From the NCBI GenBank assembly GCA_016401345.1, contig JAEACG010000004.1, positions 310,001 through 374,000 of the forward strand: a DNA stretch of 64,000 bases, read 5' to 3'. The notes below the pieces were generated by a model, which was not told where the DNA came from, ran no database searches, and was given only the letters and a program-made list of their open reading frames with translations. Both the position numbers and the translations under genes were made by a program. Below are positions 1 to 9,049 of this stretch, piece after piece (position 1 is the first letter of the stretch; every line of letters starts with the position of its first letter). The stretch comes from Fictibacillus nanhaiensis (GTDB taxonomy: Bacteria > Bacillota > Bacilli > Bacillales > Fictibacillaceae).

Positions 1-662
1 GGTCAGGCTTTTTCCTTCATACGGTACATTTCTTAAGTGTATGCGTTTGGGTAGGGATTCTACTTCAAGTAGCTTGGTTTTCAAAGGAAGCAAAAAACTG
101 GGCGAAGTTCTTAAGATGGTTTAATCCGGTAGCCATAGGATGTGTGGTTATCCTTTTTATGAGTGGCATCTTTATCATGTTTAAAGTCGTGGAACCAAGC
201 GAATATCTTAACTCCTGGGCTATTCCATATGGTCAGATGTTACTGCTTAAACATATCAGCATAATCCCCGTTCTCGTGTTTGCTGTCATCAACGGGATAC
301 TGGCTAAAAAAACAAAGGCTGATTGGTCCTTTCAACCCCTTTCTTGGATGAGGATCGAAAGCCTTATATTATTGATCGTATTTTTCTTTACAAGTAGACT
401 AGGAACCTTGTCACCGCCTCATGAATCGGTGGAGACCGCTCCATGGATGCTGCACTTCCTTGGAAGTAAAATACCGTCTTCTTTCCAAATTCAATTAGAA
501 CCAACCATGTTAGGTGTTATTTTAGGTTTACTTTCTGTATTGTTCTTGCTATTGATATTAATCAGCTTTAGAAAAAATGCGAAACCAGTTTTAGCCTTGT
601 CCTTTGGTCTAGCTTTTATCGTGACTTTATATTTTGGTTTTATGTTTAATATAACTTTGTAG
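1..662 (+). CDS. copD: CopD family copper resistance membrane protein, 5' end missing
   Basis: The frame is open from base 3, so only the last 219 residues are visible and the true start lies left of the window. The visible part has a histidine-bearing segment (residues FFLHTVHF), at least five hydrophobic helices and a YGQMLLLKH segment typical of the CopD domain, which moves or binds copper at the cytoplasmic membrane. In Bacillus the domain is often fused behind CopC (YcnJ), which cannot be checked here. The gene ends just before a strong terminator. The family is fairly sure; transport direction is not shown by the sequence. Confidence 0.8.
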   Translation, partial: SGFFLHTVHFLSVCVWVGILLQVAWFSKEAKNWAKFLRWFNPVAIGCVVILFMSGIFIMFKVVEPSEYLNSWAIPYGQMLLLKHISIIPVLVFAVINGILAKKTKADWSFQPLSWMRIESLILLIVFFFTSRLGTLSPPHESVETAPWMLHFLGSKIPSSFQIQLEPTMLGVILGLLSVLFLLLILISFRKNAKPVLALSFGLAFIVTLYFGFMFNITL

Positions 663-668
663 TGTTTT

Positions 669-696
669 CCTTCGGCTGAAAAGCCGGAGGATGTTT
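669..696 (+). terminator. Rho-independent terminator after copD
   Basis: A 9-bp stem (669-677 with 682-690, one G-T pair) closed by a GAAA tetraloop is followed by a short T run. It ends the copD transcript. Confidence 0.75.
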
Positions 697-718
697 TTAT
701 TTATGTGTATTAATTTTT

Positions 719-755
719 ATTTCTTCACACTTTATACAAATTTAACTGCTATATT
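719..755 (+). promoter_or_regulatory. Candidate activator-dependent promoter of the ResA-like gene
   Basis: ATTTCTTCACA (719-729) is followed by TTT, ACA and ATTT blocks and a TATATT -10-like hexamer at 750-755. No -35 lies at normal spacing. The same arrangement with identical block spacing occurs at 18557-18593 before the M23 gene. The function is inference. Confidence 0.3.
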
Positions 756-873
756 TTCAATAAGGGTTTGAAATAAATGAGCAATATGTATAAGGTAATA
801 TTTTATTTAGGAGTGATCGAAGTTTGGCCACATTAGTTTTAAAGAAAAAAAATATGATAACGAAGGGTTAAAA

Positions 874-1410
874 ATGAAAAAAAATCGATTTATTTACAGG
901 AGTCTGATTCTAGGTGTTTTTGTACTAGTAATTGGATACACGCTCTATATAAACCTTTTTAAGGAAAAAAATTCTCTCGTTCAGGTTGGAGATCAAGCGC
1001 CTAATTTTGTATTGAAAGACTTGAACGGAAAATCTGTGAAATTATCTGATTATCGTGGCAAAGGAGTTTTCTTGAATTTTTGGGGTACTTGGTGTAAACC
1101 TTGTGAGCGGGAGATGCCTTATATGGAACGACAATATCAAAAATATAAAGATCAGGGGGTTGAGATTCTAGCCGTTAACATAGCTGAGTCTAACGTGTCA
1201 GTCAAGAACTTCGTAGATAGATACCACTTGTCTTTCCCAATTCCTATGGATAAAGATAGAGAAGTAACTAAAGCTTTTGGGATTGGACCGATACCCACAA
1301 CGGTTTTGATTGATAAGAACGGAAAAATTGTAAAAAAGACTACCGCTAGCTTAAGTGAAAAAGACATCATTTCCTTTATGAATCAAATCGTACCTAAAGA
1401 GAAGAAATAA
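874..1410 (+). CDS. resA: ResA-type membrane-anchored thiol-disulfide oxidoreductase
   Basis: This 178-residue protein has one N-terminal membrane anchor (about residues 9-28) and an extracytoplasmic thioredoxin fold of the TlpA/ResA family. The active site WCKPC places the cysteines at 74 and 77, the same numbers as Bacillus subtilis ResA, and Glu80 is kept; the residue between them is Lys75 where ResA has Glu. The cis-proline motif IPTT follows. ResA reduces the apocytochrome c haem-binding cysteines, and the window also encodes CcdA, which feeds electrons to ResA, and ResC. It stands alone between terminators, so it could serve another exported thiol protein. The start follows an AAGGG box. 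Confidence 0.85.
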   Translation: MKKNRFIYRSLILGVFVLVIGYTLYINLFKEKNSLVQVGDQAPNFVLKDLNGKSVKLSDYRGKGVFLNFWGTWCKPCEREMPYMERQYQKYKDQGVEILAVNIAESNVSVKNFVDRYHLSFPIPMDKDREVTKAFGIGPIPTTVLIDKNGKIVKKTTASLSEKDIISFMNQIVPKEKK

Positions 1411-1452
1411 GTGCATTTTACTAGCTAAATGAATAAGAGAAGAAATTAAAAA

Positions 1453-1488
1453 AAGCCTCCCACTAAATTTTCGTGGGAGGCTTCTTTT
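1453..1488 (+). terminator. Rho-independent terminator after the ResA-like gene
   Basis: A perfect 11-bp stem (1453-1463 with 1473-1483) with a 9-nt loop is followed by a T-rich stretch. The remaining 290 bases to the next gene hold no other feature I can support. Confidence 0.85.
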
Positions 1489-1784
1489 GCATAAGTTGTT
1501 CTAGGGATGGCTATAAGATAACATTCATCTTCCATCTTTAATAGAAAGATGTAATTCTTTTTAAAAACGTTAATAAAGTGTGGCGGTTCAATGTTTATTT
1601 TGTGAAGACTTTCCGTTGCTGCAAGTTTGGATGCAAAAGTTTCATGTTTGAAGACCTTATCCTTATCATTAATAAGGTTAAATTATATCAATTTGAGCAC
1701 CGTATAGAATGTGTAAGTTTATTAAAAGTTAATAAGGAATAGTTAATAAATAAACCATTACTAATTGAAGTGGAGGTAAATGAT

Positions 1785-3056
1785 ATGTCAGAAATACGTA
1801 AAATGCCTCGAGAGGAAGGAATAGATCATTCATTAAGTTTCATTAGAGAGGGTTATAGATACATTTTAAATAGACGTCAAGGCTTTAATTCTAATGTTTT
1901 TGAGACACGATTACTTGGAAAAAAAGCAATATGCATGGTCGGGATGGAAGCTACTGAAATTTTTTATGACCCTGAGAAATTCAAAAGGAAAAGTGCAGCA
2001 CCAAATCGAGCAGTTCAAACATTGTTTGGGAAAAATGGTGTTCAGGCATTGGATGGACAAGATCACAAACATTGGAAAGAAATGTTTATGTCCATTATGA
2101 CTACCCAAGGAATCCGAAAACTAACAAACATTACAAAAATTCAATGGATGACAGCTCTAAATAAATGGGAACGGAAAGACAAAATTACCCTCTATGAAGA
2201 AGTGAAGGAAATTATGTGCAGAACGGCGTGTCAATGGGCGGGAGTTCCTATAGAAGATGCTGATGTTAAAAAAATGACAAAAGACTTAGCAGCGATGTTC
2301 GAGACTCCAGCCGCAATTGGCCTTAATCATTGGCTTGGTAGACATGCACGTAATAACGTGGAGAAGTGGATTGTCGAGTTAATTAATAAGGTGCGTAATG
2401 GGAAAATAAATCCTCCAGAAGATACTGCTTTACATGTATTTACCTGGCATAAAGATCTAGAAGGAAAGCTTCTGGATATCAACACCGCTGCTGTTGAAGT
2501 AATCAATATCTTGAGACCAATTGTCGCGAACGCTATATTTATCAATTTCATAGCGCTCGCATTGCATCATTATCCGGAAGAAAGGAAAAAACTTCAATCC
2601 TGCTATAAAAAATATTTTCATATGTTTATACAGGAAGTGCGCCGATTCTTTCCATTTTTTCCTTGTGTTGCGGCACTGGTGAAAACAGATTTTGTCTGGA
2701 AGGGCTATGAGTTTAAAAAAGATACCTTAACATTACTTGATCTTTATGGTACCAATCATGATCCAGAAGTATGGGAAAGCCCTGATTTATTCAATCCGAT
2801 GCGCTTTGCCAGATGGGAAGGAAGCCCTTTTAGCTTCATTCCACAAGGTGGTGGTGATCAATTTATGGGTCATCGCTGTGCTGGAGAATGGGTCACAATT
2901 GAAGTTATGAAAGTAAGTCTTGATTATCTGGTTAATCAAATGAAATATGAAGTTCCAGATCAGGATTTAAGTTACAGCTTGGTGAGCATGCCGAGTATTC
3001 CAAAAAGCAAAGTAGTAATAAAAAATGTTAAACCAAAGCTGACTACTGACTCTTGA
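1785..3056 (+). CDS. cypC: CYP152-type cytochrome P450 fatty-acid peroxygenase
   Basis: The 423-residue protein matches the CYP152 peroxygenases (B. subtilis YbdT/CypC, 417 residues), which hydroxylate fatty acids with hydrogen peroxide and need no reductase. Seen directly: the haem-thiolate segment [15 protein letters not shown] with Cys365, and the NILRP motif with Arg244-Pro245, which in this family replaces the usual acid-alcohol pair and binds the substrate carboxylate. The upstream GTG at 1770 overlaps the ribosome binding site GGAGG; the ATG at 1785 is 7 nt beyond it and is preferred. It is a single-gene unit between terminators with no link to the metal genes. Confidence 0.9.
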   Translation: MSEIRKMPREEGIDHSLSFIREGYRYILNRRQGFNSNVFETRLLGKKAICMVGMEATEIFYDPEKFKRKSAAPNRAVQTLFGKNGVQALDGQDHKHWKEMFMSIMTTQGIRKLTNITKIQWMTALNKWERKDKITLYEEVKEIMCRTACQWAGVPIEDADVKKMTKDLAAMFETPAAIGLNHWLGRHARNNVEKWIVELINKVRNGKINPPEDTALHVFTWHKDLEGKLLDINTAAVEVINILRPIVANAIFINFIALALHHYPEERKKLQSCYKKYFHMFIQEVRRFFPFFPCVAALVKTDFVWKGYEFKKDTLTLLDLYGTNHDPEVWESPDLFNPMRFARWEGSPFSFIPQGGGDQFMGHRCAGEWVTIEVMKVSLDYLVNQMKYEVPDQDLSYSLVSMPSIPKSKVVIKNVKPKLTTDS

Positions 3057-3095
3057 ATGGGGTTTTAATGTAACCTAATTAATTTATTGGATAAT

Positions 3096-3130
3096 GCCTG
3101 TTTTTGCTAATAAGTTAAAAACGGGCTTTC
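3096..3130 (+). terminator. Rho-independent terminator after the P450 gene
   Basis: A 10-bp stem (3096-3105 with 3117-3126) ends in GCCTG/CGGGC and is followed by TTTC. The bases from 3131 to the cadC promoter hold nothing else recognisable. Confidence 0.75.
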
Positions 3131-3334
3131 TTATGTGGGAATCAATCCGTTCTAAACCATTTATGTGTGTCCAATTAATAAAAAAAACCTTAACCATACT
3201 TATTACAAACAACAAAATGAAAATGTTTATGGTGAATTATATCTGAACTACTCAAACAAAAGATGGTGCAACCACGACAAACTACATCAAATTGAGATTA
3301 AAGGGTTTCAAAATGCTGGAGTTACTCTTGAATG

Positions 3335-3387
3335 TTGACACGTCCTCTTCAATTTACATATAATACATTCAAATGGATGTTTGAATG
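3335..3387 (+). promoter_or_regulatory. cadC promoter with CadC-type operator
   Basis: TTGACA (3335-3340) and TATAAT (3359-3364) are 18 bp apart, both perfect consensus hexamers. Directly after the -10 lies a perfect 8-bp inverted repeat CATTCAAA-N6-TTTGAATG (3366-3387), which matches the operator class bound by CadC. Bound apo-repressor here would block RNA polymerase, and Cd, Pb or Zn would release it. Confidence 0.85.
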
Positions 3388-3409
3388 TTTGGGATGAGGT
3401 GGATAAAAG

Positions 3410-3799
3410 TTGAAAAGTCAAGACGTATGCGAAGTAACTTGTTTTGACGAGAAAAAAGTTGTTCGAGTTAAAGATGAAATCAATAAAAGAAATTCGCTAA
3501 ACGTAGCAAGTATTTTCAAAGCTCTCTCAGATGAAACAAGACTTAAAATAGCTTATGCACTTACACTTGAAAAGGAGCTATGTGTTTGTGATGTTGCTAA
3601 CATCGTAGGAAGTACAACTGCAACAGCATCCCATCATCTAAGACATCTTAGGAGTATGGGCTTAATGAAATACCGAAAAGAAGGAAAACTGGTTTTTTAT
3701 TCTTTAGATGATGAGCATGTAGTACAACTGATTAAAATTACTTTTACACACCAGGAGGAGGTGGAACATCGTGGAAGAAGCTTTAACGAAGCAAGGTAA
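3410..3799 (+). CDS. cadC: CadC, Cd/Pb/Zn-sensing ArsR/SmtB repressor
   Basis: This 129-residue winged-helix repressor starts with TTG. Its metal-site cysteines fall at positions 7, 11, 58 and 60 (DVCEVTC and ELCVCD), exactly the four positions that bind Cd, Pb and Bi in plasmid pI258 CadC. The DNA-reading helix lies in the TTATASHHLRHL segment. It sits just downstream of a perfect inverted repeat that would be its own operator, and its 3' end overlaps the start of cadA by 29 nt, so the two are one transcript and probably translationally coupled. Residues 84-97 do not show the second zinc site clearly. Confidence 0.93.
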   Translation: MKSQDVCEVTCFDEKKVVRVKDEINKRNSLNVASIFKALSDETRLKIAYALTLEKELCVCDVANIVGSTTATASHHLRHLRSMGLMKYRKEGKLVFYSLDDEHVVQLIKITFTHQEEVEHRGRSFNEAR

Positions 3800-5897
3800 C
3801 AAAACTGTATACCGTGTGTCTGGATTCACTTGAGCGGGCTGTGCGAAAAAGTTCGAAACGAACGTAAAACACCTGGATGGTGTTTCAGATGCAAGTGTTA
3901 ATTTTGGAGCATTAAAACTGACTGTATATGGAGAAACCACTATTAAATCAATCGAAAAAGCAGGAGCATTTGAGAATATCAAAGTTGTTCCAGAGAACGA
4001 GGAGTTTGAAAAAAATAATGAAGCAATTTATAAACGGCATGCTTCCCTAATCGCTTCTAGCATTTTTCTGATCATGGGTTGGCTTGCAGCTGAGATGTAT
4101 GGGGAGAAATCGATCACTTCCATAATTCCCTATGTCCTATCAATTGTAATCGGTGGCTATCGACTGTTTATCACAGGATTTAAGAATCTTCTCCATCTTG
4201 ACTTTGATATGAGGACTCTGATGACAATCGCGATTATCGGTGCTTCATTTATTGGTGAATGGGGAGAAGGGGCGATGGTTGTCATCCTATTCGCTATCTC
4301 AGAAGCCTTAGAATCCTATTCGATGGATAAAGCAAGACAATCGATCCGATCCTTGATGGATATAGCACCTAAAGAAGCGCTGATCAAGCGTGGTAACCAA
4401 GAACAAATGGTAAAGGTTGATGACATTGAGGTAGGGGATGTCATGATCGTAAAACCAGGACAAAAAATTGCCATGGATGGACGTGTAATAAAGGGAATCT
4501 CTTCTGTCAATCAAGCGGCAATTACAGGAGAATCCATTCCAGTTACAAAAGAAAAGGATGATGAAGTCTTTGCAGGCACACTAAACGAGGAAGGGTTGTT
4601 AGAGGTTGAGGTCACCAAACATGTCGATGACACGACAATCTCAAAAATTATTCATCTGGTTGAAGAAGCTCAAGCAGAAAGAGCACCTTCTCAGGCTTTC
4701 GTGGATCGGTTTGCAAAATACTATACACCAGCAATCATCCTTGTTGCCTTTCTTGTCGCTGTTCTCCCTCCCCTATTTGATGGTGACTGGCAGAAGTGGA
4801 TCTACCAGGGATTAGCTGTTCTCGTAGTTGGTTGCCCTTGTGCGTTAGTCATATCGACACCAGTTTCTATCGTAACGGCAATCGGAAACGCTGCTCGGAA
4901 CGGTGTATTAATAAAAGGCGGTATCCATTTAGAGGAACTTGGGGCGATTAAAGCAATAGCATTTGATAAAACGGGTACGTTAACGAAGGGGATACCTGTT
5001 GTAACAGATCTTAAAATTGAAAGTGACACTAAAGAGATATTCTCTCTAGTAGCCGCCCTAGAAAGAGCGTCTCAACATCCCCTAGCATCGGCAATTGTAA
5101 AGAAAGCGGATGATTTAGATTGCTCTTACCAACAGATTGATATTGAAAACTTTCAATCTATAACGGGTAAGGGTATCCAAGGAACCATTAACGGTATAAC
5201 ATACTTCGCTGGAAGTCCAACTTGGAGCAAAGAGCGCATCTTATCAGGAATAGAATCATTCACTGCTCAAATCAGTGAATTGCAAAACCAAGGGAAAACT
5301 GTAATATTATTTGGAAACGAAAATGAAATCTTAGCACTAATCGCCGTTGCAGATGAAATAAGAGAATCCAGTCTTGGAGTCATAAAACAGTTGCATTCTC
5401 AAGGAATCCAAAAAACAATCATGTTGACCGGGGATAATAAAGGTACTGCAGAAGCTATCGGGAAACTAGTAGGTGTTACAGATATTCAGTCTGAACTACT
5501 ACCACATGAGAAACTTGGAACTATTAAAGAACTTCGTAAATCCTATGAAAAAGTAGCGATGGTAGGAGATGGTGTGAACGATGCTCCCGCCCTTGCAGCA
5601 GCAAATGTGGGGATAGCAATGGGTGGAGCAGGGACCGACACGGCATTAGAAACTGCGGATATTGCTCTTATGGCAGACGATTTAAGAAAACTTCCATTCG
5701 CCATGAAACTCTCCCAAAAAACATTAACGATTATTAAACAAAACATCACATTTTCACTTGGCATCAAGCTGTTAGCGTTGCTTTTAGTCGTTCCAGGCTG
5801 GCTTACTCTCTGGATTGCGATTTTTGCAGATATGGGTGCGACCCTAATCGTGACATTAAATAGTTTGAGACTTTTAAGTATAAAAGACAAGAATTAA
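3771..5897 (+). CDS. cadA: CadA Cd/Zn P-type ATPase with an in-frame TGA in the N-terminal metal-binding domain
   Basis: Read from GTG 3771 (strong AGGAGGAGG box 9 nt before), the frame gives a 708-codon CadA, the usual length. It holds a heavy-metal-associated domain, six or more membrane helices with CPC at 355-357, the phosphorylation motif DKTGT at 399, HP and GDGVNDAP. Codon 21 (3831-3833) is TGA, where CadA proteins have the first Cys of GFTCxxC; the second Cys is kept. The first possible restart is ATG 4074, inside membrane helix 1, giving 607 residues without the metal-binding domain. It could be a nonsense mutation, a leaky stop or a sequencing error. Everything after the stop looks intact. 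Confidence 0.85.
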
Positions 5898-5903
5898 ATT
5901 ACA

Positions 5904-5937
5904 AAACGCTTGGAGTAGGTTTTCCAAGCGTTTTTTT
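5904..5937. terminator. Terminator between cadA and the convergent xre gene
   Basis: An 11-bp stem (5904-5914 with 5923-5933, ACGCTTGGA arms) runs into a T tract on the plus strand and has A-rich sequence on the other side, so it may serve both converging genes. Confidence 0.8.
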
Positions 5938-5955
5938 ACTATTTATATTGAGCCA

Positions 5956-6294
5956 TTATTCGTTGTCCAGCTGCAATTGAATGTTTTGCTCTAGATTGGT
6001 TAAAATGGATTCAACTAGATGGGGTTGCTGTTTGTAAATGGAATGTAATTGTTGGTTTGCCCGTAACAATCGTAAAGAAATGTTATCGTGCCTCCATTCG
6101 TTTGGAATATTTGGAAACAGATTAAGTTCATCATGTAATAATTGAAGATTAGTAAGTTTAATAGTAGTCGTCTTACCATTTTCAAGTTTACTTAAATACG
6201 ATTTAGAAACCCCTAACTTATATGCAAGTTCCATTAAAGTCACATTACTTTGATTTCTATAAACCCTCATTCTCTGGCCAAAATCCCGAAACAT
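5956..6294 (-). CDS. Xre-family transcriptional regulator
   Basis: The 112-residue protein has an N-terminal helix-turn-helix of the Xre/Cro type (about residues 5-55, with GVSKSYLSKLENG as the recognition region) and a helical C-terminal half of unknown role. It converges on cadA and is followed upstream by the tatA end of the copper-oxidase operon, so it may be an independent unit. A GGAGG box precedes its ATG. Its target is not evident; no inverted repeat next to it stands out. Confidence 0.8.
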   Translation of the reverse strand: MFRDFGQRMRVYRNQSNVTLMELAYKLGVSKSYLSKLENGKTTTIKLTNLQLLHDELNLFPNIPNEWRHDNISLRLLRANQQLHSIYKQQPHLVESILTNLEQNIQLQLDNE

Positions 6295-6390
6295 TATTAG
6301 ATCCTCCGTTTCTTTAGGGAATTTATTTAATCCTTTATAAGTTTAGCCTTTTAGGTGATTGTAAAATTATACTATATTTGTAATAAAAGA

Positions 6391-6408
6391 CTGCTAAATT
6401 CTTAGCAG
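6391..6408 (-). terminator. Weak terminator after the tatA operon
   Basis: A 7-bp stem CTGCTAA/TTAGCAG is followed on the minus strand by TCTTTTATT. It would end the leftward copper-oxidase, ZIP and tatA transcript. Confidence 0.5.
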
Positions 6409-6440
6409 CCTCTAATGTTTTGATTATTTTTTTAGTGGTA

Positions 6441-6614
6441 TTAATCTTTATTGTTTTGCGTTTTTCTTTCATCCTCATCCATAAGTTCATTGGTAGATTT
6501 TTTAAACTCTCTCAGTGTCGCTCCTACTGCTTTACCTAGTTCGGGTAGTTTTTTCGGCCCGAAGACGATGAGAGCAGCAGCTCCTACTAATACCAAACTT
6601 CCTGGTCCTAACAT
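6441..6614 (-). CDS. tatA: TatA-type twin-arginine translocase subunit
   Basis: This 57-residue gene has the TatA layout: a short hydrophobic helix (residues 6-18), the hinge [12 protein letters not shown], an amphipathic helix to about residue 40 and a charged tail. AAGGAGGG lies 5-6 nt before the ATG. It is the third gene of a leftward operon whose first gene encodes a twin-arginine substrate, 12 nt after the ZIP gene. TatA forms the membrane pore with TatC; no tatC is present in the window, so it would use a TatC encoded elsewhere. Confidence 0.9.
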   Translation of the reverse strand: MLGPGSLVLVGAAALIVFGPKKLPELGKAVGATLREFKKSTNELMDEDERKTQNNKD

Positions 6615-6626
6615 CGCTATCCCTCC

Positions 6627-7796
6627 TTAATATTTTACGAAAAACGCCGTAAAGTACATGATGAGCATCCCAACTGAGAATGCAGCTAGGTTTAACCAAG
6701 AGACAGATGGTTCTCTGAACTTTTTATGGTCTTCGATGAGCAACTTAGTGATAACAAAGATAACTTGCAGGATCGCACCTGCTCCAATTCCTAAGAATAA
6801 TGCTCCCCAGATCGGAGAGAAGACAAAGCCTCCGAACCAAGTGCCCAAGATGGCGGGTGCCCCTGCGATCAATCCTAGGAGTACGAAGTCCCTAAACCGT
6901 GGTTTGGTCTTTAACAATGGTGCAGCGATCCCGATGCCTTCTGTGATGTTATGCAATGTGAACCCGATGATTAAAAAGGTTCCGAGTGCGGCTTCACCTA
7001 AGGCGAAAGAAGAGCCGATGGCAAGACCTTCACCGAAGTTATGAAGTCCTATCCCTGTTGCCATGAGTAAAGCTAAAGCATAAGGAGAATACCCTTTAGA
7101 TTCCTGTTTCTTATGCTGATACTGGTCAAAGCCGATCAGAAGGAGGAAGGTAAGAGCAGCTCCGATGATGACCACCATGTTTCCTTGGAAGACAGATGGT
7201 GCTTCAGCTCCAATCTCGAATCCATCTGCTAATGTTCCGACGAAAAGGAACAGCAATAAACCAACCGTTAATGCTAATATTGCATTGATCCATTTACGTT
7301 TAAAACGCTTCATGAACGGATACCACAACAAGCCTAGTGTGATGGGGACGATCCCGACATAAAATCCGATAAAGCCATATTTCAAAAAATTTTCCAAAGT
7401 CGGCTTGGGTGTTAACGTTGCAGCTGGAATCTCACCTTCCGTGATGATGCCGTTCTCCGTAATCAGTTTTATAGCATGAGGATCACCTTCGACCCAAGGA
7501 TAATTGATCATGACGGTACCTTCGTCAAATCGCTTTAGTGTCTGACTAGGAGAGACCGTAAAATCCCATACCGAATCATCCACCATTACCTGTGAAATCT
7601 TTAGGGTTTCTGGTCCTGTGTTGCTCACATCCACTTCGAATCCAGAAACCGTTACTTGTATTCTTTCGATGTTTAAGACTTCAATCGGTGCGGCTGGATC
7701 TTGTTCAACACCAGCCCCGTTTTTTAACACCCAAGCTAATACGCCAACTAATAAAATCAACGGAATAAGTCCTGCAATCCACCATTTTGCTTTCAT
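6627..7796 (-). CDS. ZIP family metal transporter with an N-terminal extracytoplasmic domain
   Basis: This 389-residue protein has a membrane anchor, then about 110 residues of beta-rich domain outside the membrane (residues 35-140), then an eight-helix ZIP core. The two conserved metal-site helices are visible as HNFGEGLAIG and HNITEGIG. ZIP proteins bring Zn, Fe or Mn into the cytoplasm. The ectodomain is not usual for bacterial ZIPs and its fold is not identified. The first possible start, GTG 7802, overlaps the GGAGGGG box; ATG 7796 is 7 nt beyond it. It lies between the Tat-exported copper oxidase and tatA, so it may work with the oxidase, for example by taking up the metal the oxidase converts. 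Confidence 0.85.
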   Translation of the reverse strand: MKAKWWIAGLIPLILLVGVLAWVLKNGAGVEQDPAAPIEVLNIERIQVTVSGFEVDVSNTGPETLKISQVMVDDSVWDFTVSPSQTLKRFDEGTVMINYPWVEGDPHAIKLITENGIITEGEIPAATLTPKPTLENFLKYGFIGFYVGIVPITLGLLWYPFMKRFKRKWINAILALTVGLLLFLFVGTLADGFEIGAEAPSVFQGNMVVIIGAALTFLLLIGFDQYQHKKQESKGYSPYALALLMATGIGLHNFGEGLAIGSSFALGEAALGTFLIIGFTLHNITEGIGIAAPLLKTKPRFRDFVLLGLIAGAPAILGTWFGGFVFSPIWGALFLGIGAGAILQVIFVITKLLIEDHKKFREPSVSWLNLAAFSVGMLIMYFTAFFVKY

Positions 7797-7810
7797 CTTC
7801 ACCCCTCCTT

Positions 7811-8842
7811 TTACTCGACCTCAAAGAATCCCATCCAACCTAGTTCAGCGAATTCACTGACATGAGCATGGAACATATATTTTCCTTTGTATGGGAAACG
7901 GACTTCAACAATCCCGCGTTCACCTTGACATTGCATGATCGTATCAGTGAACTGGGAAGGGTTGTCGTCTCTTCCAGTCGGATAATACGTAAAGTAATTG
8001 GCATGAAGATGAAACGAGTTCAACAAATCAAATTCCGTTAGATTGCTCAAATAAATACGGACAAGCTCATCCTTTTTTATCTTTATCGGATGATTCATAA
8101 ACGCGAACGCATAACCGTTCACGGTGTAAAATTCGTTCTCTCCGTCTAAATCCAAGTCAAAACCGTTCATCACCATGTTCAGTTCTATTGCAGGTTTTCT
8201 CGGTTTCTTAGGATCGATGATAAAGTTTCCATAAAGTCCTTTATGAATATGTCGTGCCAAAGGGAGTACATGGCAATGATAGATCTGTAATCCATAAGGC
8301 TTCGCTTCAAATTCATACGTGAAAGATTGACCTGGATAGATCGGATCTAACCCATCCATCTCGGGAGGATGGATGCCATGGAAATGAATCGAGTGCGGGT
8401 GACTGCCTTTGTTAACAAAGTTGAAACGCAGCATGTCACCTTCTGTACAACGGAATGTTGGTCCAGGGATGGTTCCGTTGTACGTCCAGCCTGGAAACTT
8501 GATTCCCTTAGCGATCTCGATCTCTTTATCAACCGCAACGACTTCGTACGTTCTTAGTGTTTGCCCATTCGGCAGGGTGCTGACTTTTCCATAATCAAAT
8601 TCAGTAAGCAATCTCTCAGCCATCTTATAGCCGTTTGTTTTGGATTTATCCGACATGTTCGCGTGATTAGCATGACTATTCTTTTTCTTGTGATTGTTGT
8701 GAGATGAGGCGTTAACCGTTCCTGTAAATGGAGCAACCTTGTTCAAAAAATAACTTCCTGCAAGTCCAATGGCTCCGACAGATCCCATTTTCAAAATATC
8801 ACGACGAGAGACTTGTTCCTTTTCTTCCAGTTCCTTATCCAT
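7811..8842 (-). CDS. Tat-exported two-domain multicopper oxidase
   Basis: The 343-residue protein has a twin-arginine signal (SRRDILKMG, Arg13-Arg14, then a hydrophobic stretch), a His-rich linker (about residues 47-62) and two cupredoxin domains. Copper ligands seen: HSIHFHG, the type 1 region YHCHVLPLARHIHKG, then FHLHANYF and FHAHVSEFAELGWMG in the second domain. The length and order fit the two-domain copper oxidase or NirK-like group rather than three-domain laccases. It would be folded with copper inside the cell and exported by Tat. The gene leads an operon with a ZIP transporter and tatA. The substrate is unknown; Fe(II), Cu(I) or Mn(II) are possibilities. Confidence 0.88.
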   Translation of the reverse strand: MDKELEEKEQVSRRDILKMGSVGAIGLAGSYFLNKVAPFTGTVNASSHNNHKKKNSHANHANMSDKSKTNGYKMAERLLTEFDYGKVSTLPNGQTLRTYEVVAVDKEIEIAKGIKFPGWTYNGTIPGPTFRCTEGDMLRFNFVNKGSHPHSIHFHGIHPPEMDGLDPIYPGQSFTYEFEAKPYGLQIYHCHVLPLARHIHKGLYGNFIIDPKKPRKPAIELNMVMNGFDLDLDGENEFYTVNGYAFAFMNHPIKIKKDELVRIYLSNLTEFDLLNSFHLHANYFTYYPTGRDDNPSQFTDTIMQCQGERGIVEVRFPYKGKYMFHAHVSEFAELGWMGFFEVE

Positions 8843-8897
8843 ACTTGACCTCCTCTTAAAAAGTTTCCCTTATGCAACTTTTATGATTAATAACTAC

Positions 8898-8927
8898 ACT
8901 TTATGCCTAATACAAGTATCCTGTCAA
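8898..8927 (-). promoter_or_regulatory. Candidate promoter of the copper oxidase-ZIP-tatA operon
   Basis: On the minus strand TTGACA (8927-8922) and TAAAGT (8903-8898) are 18 nt apart. A short palindrome ATACTTGTAT lies in the spacer and may be a regulator site. The -10 is a weak match. Confidence 0.4.
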
Positions 8928-9049
8928 TTGTTTTTTTTTTGTAAGGTTATTTATTGTACATCCTATTTATAAAATTCTTATTTGGAATGAACAAAAAGCC
9001 AATAGAATATGGTGAAAGTGGGTGGGACAAAAAAAGAGGAGACAACGAG

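Noticed and set aside
3834-3890. Selenocysteine insertion element after the cadA TGA
   Set aside because: The hairpins are short, lack a convincing bacterial SECIS loop, and no sel genes are present. Kept only as a possibility in the finding.
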